Shown here piece by piece: positions 1-7,926 of a stretch of 7,926 bases of DNA. Within the stretch, counting starts at the first letter, position 1. Each line of letters starts with the position of its first letter. The notes beneath the pieces were generated by a model. It had not been told where the DNA came from. It did no database searches and saw only the letters and a program-made list of their open reading frames with translations. Source of the DNA: Elusimicrobiota bacterium (lineage in GTDB: Bacteria; Elusimicrobiota; Elusimicrobia; UBA1565; UBA9628); assembly GCA_028865585.1 (NCBI GenBank), contig JAGWJU010000048.1, positions 1 to 7,926 of the forward strand, read 5' to 3'. The position numbers and the translations under genes are program-made.

Positions 1-428
1 CGAAAGGCCTGCCCCAGGGACTCCATCTCGCGCGCTGCGTCCTCCGGCGTCGTGGGGGCGACGATCTGCTTGATGACGGGAAGCGCCGCCTGGGCCGGAA
101 CCTCTTCGGACGCAACGACCGCCGCGGCGCGCGCGGGCTTGTGCTTGGACTTGAGCCTCTCTTTGAACTTCTTCAACTGGACGTCCACCTTGTCCGCGGC
201 CAAGTCCACCGCGGAATAGAGATCCGCCGCCATGGCCTGGGCGCGAATGGTCTGCCCCGGCGCGTGCAAGACGATTTCCGCCTGATGAAAGCGCTTCTGC
301 ACTGAAAGAAAAACCTGCGCGTTGATGATGTGATCGAAATACCGCTGGGCGCGGCCGACCTTTTCCTCAACGTAGGCCCGGATCGCGGGCGTCAATTTAA
401 TCTGCTTGGCGTTTAGGTGTATGTCCAT
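1..428 (-). CDS. hpf: Long-form ribosome hibernation promoting factor (HPF/RaiA family), C-terminus cut by window edge
   Basis: Reading the minus strand from the ATG at 428-426 gives 142 codons with no stop before the window edge. The product begins MDIHLNAKQIKLTPAIRAYV. Residues 1 to about 97 fit the S30AE/sigma-54-modulation fold: an EEKVGRAQRYFDH helix, a central strand segment ending in EIVLHAPG, then DLYSAVDLAADKVDVQLKKFKERL, the usual second helix with the DxYxAxD pattern. A linker rich in Ala and Val (about 98-115) leads to VIKQIVAPTTPEDAAREMES, which resembles the start of the C-terminal dimerisation domain of long HPF. The protein is therefore probably the long form that pairs 70S ribosomes into inactive 100S dimers in slow growth; this role is known from the family. 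The gene is transcribed away from dnaA, with a candidate promoter at 448-476. Only a weak GGA precedes the start codon. Family assignment is firm; the long-form call rests on about 25 residues. Confidence 0.9.
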   Translation of the reverse strand, partial: MDIHLNAKQIKLTPAIRAYVEEKVGRAQRYFDHIINAQVFLSVQKRFHQAEIVLHAPGQTIRAQAMAADLYSAVDLAADKVDVQLKKFKERLKSKHKPARAAAVVASEEVPAQAALPVIKQIVAPTTPEDAAREMESLGQAF

Positions 429-447
429 ACTCGAATGATCCGTATAA

Positions 448-476
448 ATTGAAGCACTTTGCCCGCCGCCTGTCAA
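448..476 (-). promoter_or_regulatory. Candidate sigma70-type promoter for hpf
   Basis: On the minus strand a perfect TTGACA (476-471) is followed by a 17-bp spacer and TTCAAT (453-448), which matches the -10 consensus at four of six bases but lacks the important second-position A. Transcription would start near 441, leaving a leader of only about a dozen bases before the hpf ATG. The -35 is strong and the -10 is weak, so this is a moderate call made by eye. Confidence 0.4.
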
Positions 477-497
477 TTTCGCGCGCGCCGCGTCTCG

Positions 498-526
498 TTG
501 ACTTTCCCGACCCAAAAAGATATCAT
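498..526 (+). promoter_or_regulatory. Candidate sigma70-type promoter for dnaA
   Basis: TTGACT (498-503) and TATCAT (521-526) each match the sigma70 consensus at five of six bases and are separated by the optimal 17 bp. The predicted start is near 533, about 114 nt before the dnaA start codon, so the transcript would run through the whole AT-rich unwinding element and the DnaA boxes. Its -35 is only 21 bp from the -35 of the divergent hpf promoter, with a CGCGCGCG run between them (480-487). Confidence 0.55.
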
Positions 527-574
527 GTTTTCGTCGCCGTCGCGTAAAATTAGCGGCGGGAGCGGGTTTTTGCG

Positions 575-654
575 AAAAATTAAAAAGTATATATTTATAA
601 ATAATAATTTTATTCTCCGCCCTCTATACACATCTGTGGACAAGCTGTGAATAT
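575..654. other. Probable chromosomal origin of replication (oriC): unwinding element plus DnaA boxes
   Basis: Positions 575-614 contain a single G/C base (G587) in 40, in a locus that is otherwise strongly GC-rich, which marks a likely DNA unwinding element. A short C-rich spacer (about 615-623) follows and then a cluster of three DnaA-box-like sequences (624-654). At the box-proximal side of the AT tract there are two adjacent TAA triplets (602-607). Read away from the boxes these are 3'-AAT-5' repeats, which fit the DnaA-trio motif described for Bacillus subtilis. Placement immediately upstream of dnaA, with genes diverging on either side, is the usual position of a bacterial oriC. The call is based on pattern and context; no replication data are available. 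Confidence 0.7.
624..654. promoter_or_regulatory. Cluster of three near-consensus DnaA boxes
   Basis: Compared with the relaxed box TTWTNCACA, three 9-mers each differ at one position: CTATACACA on the + strand (624-632), TTGTCCACA on the minus strand (643-635) and ATATTCACA on the minus strand (654-646). The first two face each other across 2 bp. The second and third are in the same orientation with an 11-bp period, about one helical turn, as expected for side-by-side DnaA binding. The third box covers the dnaA GTG start (647-649). Confidence 0.55.
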
Positions 655-1999
655 CCAGGATCCAAAAAGCGCCTGGGCCGGCGCCGTGGCGCAAATCCGC
701 GCCGAAATCGGGGAGGATCAAGCGGATCTGTGGTTTAAGCCCGTCGAGCCCCTGGACTTGCGCGACTGCGTGCTCCGCCTGAAAGTGCCCAACAAATTTT
801 TCTCGAACTGGATCCGCCAGAACTACCAGAAGCGCCTCGTCGAGATCCTCGCGGCCCAGGGCTGCGGAGACGTGGGTCTCGAGTACGAGATTTCCCGCAA
901 CCTCGACGAAGTCGCTCCGCCAGCCGACCCCATTCCCGCGCCGCGCCCGCAAACGGATTTTTCGTCGAGCGAGTTCAACCCGCGCTATACCTTTTCCAAC
1001 TTCGTGGTCGGGGACTCCAACCGCTTCGCGCACGCTACCGCCGAGGCCGTGGCCAAGAGCCCCGGCTCGCAGTTCAACCCCTACTTCATTTACGGCGGGG
1101 TCGGCCTGGGAAAGACTCACCTTTTAAACGCCATCGGCAACGCCGTGCGCGGCAACAATGCCCGCGCGCGGGTTCTCTATATCAGTTCCGAGCAGTTCGT
1201 CAACGAGTATATCGATTCCATCCGCCATGGCAACCCCGACGGCTTCCGGTCTAAGTTTCGCAATCTCGACTGCCTGCTCATCGACGACATCCAGTTCCTC
1301 ATCTCCAAAGAGAAAAGCGAGGAGGAGTTCTTGCACACCTTCAACTCTCTCTTCAACGCCCGCAAGCAGGTCGTCATCTCCTCCGATCGTTCGCCGAAAG
1401 AGATGACGCAGACCGAGCAGCGGCTTATTTCCCGGTTTGAATGGGGCGTCGTTGCGGACATCAAGCCGCCGGATTTGGAGACCCGCATCGCGATTTTGCG
1501 CAAAAAGGCGGAAATGGAGGGCTTCTTTGTTCCCGAGGACGTCATCATTTTCGTCGCCGGCTCGGTCAAGACCAACATCCGCACGCTTGAGGGCTGCCTC
1601 ATCCGCTTGAAGGCTTTTTCCCTCCTGACCCGCGCGCCGCTCTCGGTCGACTCGGCTAAGGACATTTTAAAAGACTCCCTCGGACAGGAGGAGGCCTCTC
1701 CCGTGCGGGTGGAAACGATTTTGCGCGTCGTGGCCTACAAATATTCCCTGGACATCAAGGACATCAAGGGACACCAGCGCTCGGCCTCAGTGGCCCTGCC
1801 TCGGCAGCTGGCGATGTATCTGGCCTGTGTCATGACGGATTTGTCCCTTAAGGAAATAGGACGGGCGTTCGGGGGCAAGGATCACGCGACCGTCATTCAC
1901 GCCCGGGAGAAAATCAAGAAGCAGCTGGCCGAAGATCCGTTTTTTTTGGAGATGGCCAATAAGCTTAAGTCCGATATTTTGGCTGTGGAAAACCATTGA
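647..1999 (+). CDS. dnaA: Chromosomal replication initiator DnaA
   Basis: This is a complete 450-aa DnaA, close to the usual length. Domain I (about 1-85) has the WF and NKFFSNWI segments expected of the interaction domain. A Pro-rich linker (about 86-108) follows. The AAA+ domain III carries Walker A GGVGLGKTH (150-158), Walker B LLIDDIQF (210-217), sensor I VISSDRSP (243-250), the arginine-finger segment SRFEWG (262-267) and sensor II TNIRTLEG (309-316). Domain IV has the helix-turn-helix signature FGGKDHATVIHA (408-419). By alignment with E. coli, base-contacting R399, D433 and H434 are kept (R378, D412, H413), but T435 is Ala (A414). The protein binds DnaA boxes, melts oriC with ATP and starts helicase loading. 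The GTG start at 647 is chosen because domain I begins there; only a weak GGA (638-640) precedes it, and a DnaA box overlaps it. Transcription probably comes from the promoter at 498-526. Confidence 0.98.
   Translation: MNIQDPKSAWAGAVAQIRAEIGEDQADLWFKPVEPLDLRDCVLRLKVPNKFFSNWIRQNYQKRLVEILAAQGCGDVGLEYEISRNLDEVAPPADPIPAPRPQTDFSSSEFNPRYTFSNFVVGDSNRFAHATAEAVAKSPGSQFNPYFIYGGVGLGKTHLLNAIGNAVRGNNARARVLYISSEQFVNEYIDSIRHGNPDGFRSKFRNLDCLLIDDIQFLISKEKSEEEFLHTFNSLFNARKQVVISSDRSPKEMTQTEQRLISRFEWGVVADIKPPDLETRIAILRKKAEMEGFFVPEDVIIFVAGSVKTNIRTLEGCLIRLKAFSLLTRAPLSVDSAKDILKDSLGQEEASPVRVETILRVVAYKYSLDIKDIKGHQRSASVALPRQLAMYLACVMTDLSLKEIGRAFGGKDHATVIHAREKIKKQLAEDPFFLEMANKLKSDILAVENH
1984..1992 (-). promoter_or_regulatory. 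DnaA box at the 3' end of dnaA
   Basis: The minus strand reads TTTTCCACA, a full match to the relaxed consensus TTWTNCACA. It lies inside the last codons of dnaA. One 9-mer inside a gene can occur by chance, so the function is uncertain. It may belong with the near match TTATTCACT at 2104-2112 to a second cluster on the far side of dnaA. Confidence 0.35.
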
Positions 2000-2072
2000 A
2001 TTTCAAGGCGCTCTCTGTTGGGCGGCCGGCGCGGCGCCGATTCGTTGATATGATGTGGAAGGATTTGAAGGG

Positions 2073-2099
2073 AAAAAGCGGGTCTCTATCTGCTTTTTT
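2073..2099 (+). terminator. Possible intrinsic terminator between dnaA and dnaN
   Basis: Positions 2073-2081 (AAAAAGCGG) can pair with 2090-2098 (CTGCTTTTT), including one G-T wobble, around an 8-nt loop. The T-run extends to 2099. The GC core is only four pairs, so the hairpin is weak. The A-tract and T-tract on either side are typical of intrinsic terminators. It lies about 70 nt past the dnaA stop and could reduce read-through into dnaN. I found no convincing separate dnaN promoter downstream, so partial attenuation is more likely than full termination. Confidence 0.4.
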
Positions 2100-2103
2100 C
2101 GAG

Positions 2104-2112
2104 TTATTCACT
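2104..2112 (+). promoter_or_regulatory. Near-consensus DnaA box upstream of dnaN
   Basis: TTATTCACT differs from TTWTNCACA only at the last base. It lies 28 bp before the dnaN start codon, just after the possible terminator. It could be a DnaA site controlling dnaN or part of a second origin box cluster, but a one-mismatch 9-mer is weak evidence by itself. Confidence 0.25.
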
Positions 2113-2140
2113 AATGGGGACCTTTGAATAAGAGGGATGA

Positions 2141-3259
2141 ATGAAAATACACTGTACTAAAGAAGAGTTGGCGCAAAGCGTGGATACAATCCAGTCCGCG
2201 TTGTCCGCCCGGACGACGCTTCCCATCCTCTATAACTTTTTAATGGAAACGGAGCGCTCTAAAATAAAGTTCGTGTCTACCGATTTGGAGATGGGCATTA
2301 AACACTATTGCCGGGCCGAGGTCGAGGAAGAGGGGAGCGTGACGATTCCCGCCAAGAAGTTCTCGGACATCCTGCGCAGCCTCCCGGACGGCCAGGATGT
2401 GACGCTCGCCGTCCAAGACGGGAGCCGCATTCTCCTTAAATGCGGCCGTTCGCGCTTCAACATCCTCGGCGCGCCCAAGTCCGAGTATCCCCTGCTTCCC
2501 GAGTTCAACCAAAAAAACGCTTTCGACGCCCAGGCCTCGGTCCTTAAGGACATGATTCAGAAGACGGTCTTCGCGGCCTCCACGGACGAAACCCGGCACG
2601 CCTTAAACGGCGTCTTCTGGCGCGCCAGAAAGGGCCTGTTGGAGATGGTCGCGACCGACGGCCGGAGGCTGGCTTTCGCCTCTAAGCCCGGAATCGTGCC
2701 GGCCGAGACGGCGTTCCAGGTCATTGTTCCCGCCAAGGCCTTGAACGAGCTCCAGAAGCTCCTCAACGCCCTGGGAGTGGACGCGGCATCGACCGAGAAG
2801 ATCCGCGTCGGCGTCACGGAGAACCAAATTTGGTTCCAAATTCAGGAAACGACTATTCTCTCGCGCCTTGTGACGGGAACCTTTCCGCAATACGAGAACG
2901 TCATCCCCTCGAAGAAAGATGTCTCCATCTCCATTGGAGCCAAGGATCTGATCGCGGTCACCAAACGGGCGGCTTTGTGCGCGGTCGAGCGCGGCGGCTC
3001 GGTCAAATATGCCTTTAAAAAAGGGAGCCTCGAGATTTCCGCGGCGAGCCAGAACTTGGAGTTCTTCGACGAGATGCCCTTGGAGTATGTGGGCGGCGAT
3101 ATCCAGGTAGGTTTTAATTCTTATTTTATTTTGGACGCCTTAAAGCACATCGATACCGATAAGGTCGCCATCGGCATGACCGTCCCGGCCAACCCCGTGC
3201 TTCTCGAGCCCGAGGGAGGAAGCGATTACCGCTTCGTGGTCATGCCGATGAGGGCGTAG
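2141..3259 (+). CDS. dnaN: DNA polymerase III beta subunit (sliding clamp)
   Basis: This is a complete 372-aa clamp of normal length. Three clamp domains are visible. Domain 1 (about 1-122) has RTTLPILYNFLME and VSTDLEMGI. Domain 2 (about 130-250) has the signature ALNGVFW...MVATDGRRLAF (154-179) and the bridging segment SRLVTGTFPQYENVIP. Domain 3 (about 255-372) has FNSYFILDALKHI (325-337) and ends in the diagnostic VVMPMRA. The protein forms a ring dimer that tethers polymerase III and other repair and replication proteins to DNA. The ATG at 2141 follows an AGAGGG ribosome-binding site (2131-2136) at close spacing. The gene lies 141 bp after dnaA, with a possible weak terminator between them, and two bases before dciA. 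The expected conserved residues are present and nothing looks unusual. Confidence 0.98.
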   Translation: MKIHCTKEELAQSVDTIQSALSARTTLPILYNFLMETERSKIKFVSTDLEMGIKHYCRAEVEEEGSVTIPAKKFSDILRSLPDGQDVTLAVQDGSRILLKCGRSRFNILGAPKSEYPLLPEFNQKNAFDAQASVLKDMIQKTVFAASTDETRHALNGVFWRARKGLLEMVATDGRRLAFASKPGIVPAETAFQVIVPAKALNELQKLLNALGVDAASTEKIRVGVTENQIWFQIQETTILSRLVTGTFPQYENVIPSKKDVSISIGAKDLIAVTKRAALCAVERGGSVKYAFKKGSLEISAASQNLEFFDEMPLEYVGGDIQVGFNSYFILDALKHIDTDKVAIGMTVPANPVLLEPEGGSDYRFVVMPMRA

Positions 3260-3261
3260 CC

Positions 3262-6701
<3,440 letters not shown>

Positions 6702-6716
6702 TAGAGAGAAATTAAC

Positions 6717-7926
<1,210 letters not shown>

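Noticed and set aside
537..559. Hairpin GCCGTCGC-type stem (537-543 with 553-559) between the dnaA promoter and the AT tract
   Set aside because: The stem is seven pairs with one wobble around a 9-nt loop. No T-run follows directly and no riboswitch or attenuator pattern is visible, so it is probably incidental to GC-rich sequence.
459..650. 63-codon + strand open frame across the hpf-dnaA intergenic region, ending in a GTGA overlap with dnaA
   Set aside because: It spans the promoters and the AT-rich unwinding element, its product resembles no protein, and its ATG starts (459 and 525) lie upstream of the predicted dnaA transcription start, with no ribosome-binding site.
473..1120. 215-codon minus-strand open frame over the start of dnaA
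   Set aside because: It is antisense to DnaA codons rich in G and C, which keep the opposite frame open. It also crosses oriC, and the product looks like no known family.
2020..2040. GC-rich palindromic stretch around GGCGCC after dnaA as a terminator
   Set aside because: It has no following T-run; the hairpin at 2073-2099 is the better terminator candidate.

Overview
The window is a bacterial replication-origin locus. Read left to right it holds a divergent hibernation-factor gene (hpf, cut by the left edge), a short intergenic region with the features of oriC, then dnaA, dnaN, a DciA/DUF721 gene, gyrB, an AT-rich orphan membrane-protein gene, and gyrA (cut by the right edge). Every gene except hpf is on the + strand, reading away from the presumed origin. 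The DNA is GC-rich by eye, probably around 60%, with GTG and TTG starts in use. The order dnaA-dnaN-dciA-gyrB-gyrA without recF, together with the protein sequences, suggests a deep-branching Gram-negative-type lineage. Elusimicrobiota is my tentative guess, but no rRNA or other decisive marker is present.

Positions 429-646 separate hpf from dnaA. They hold two divergent sigma70-like promoters with -35 boxes 21 bp apart. A 40-bp stretch (575-614) has a single G/C base and is the likely DNA unwinding element. A short GC-rich spacer follows, then three near-consensus DnaA boxes, the last of which overlaps the dnaA start codon. A full match to the relaxed DnaA box lies at the end of dnaA and another near match lies before dnaN, so the origin may be bipartite. 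A possible intrinsic terminator sits in the 141-bp dnaA-dnaN gap.

dnaN, dciA and gyrB are packed tightly: a 2-nt gap, then a GTGA stop/start overlap. The products cover initiation (DnaA), helicase recruitment (DciA), processivity (beta clamp) and supercoil control (gyrase).

The one clear departure from a standard origin locus is positions 6180-6716. Here the base composition drops abruptly to roughly one third GC. The segment encodes a 156-aa protein with three predicted membrane helices that I cannot assign to any family, wedged between gyrB and gyrA. It looks like foreign DNA in an otherwise conserved operon and is the best candidate for something undescribed. No RNA genes, CRISPR arrays, transposases or riboswitches were seen.
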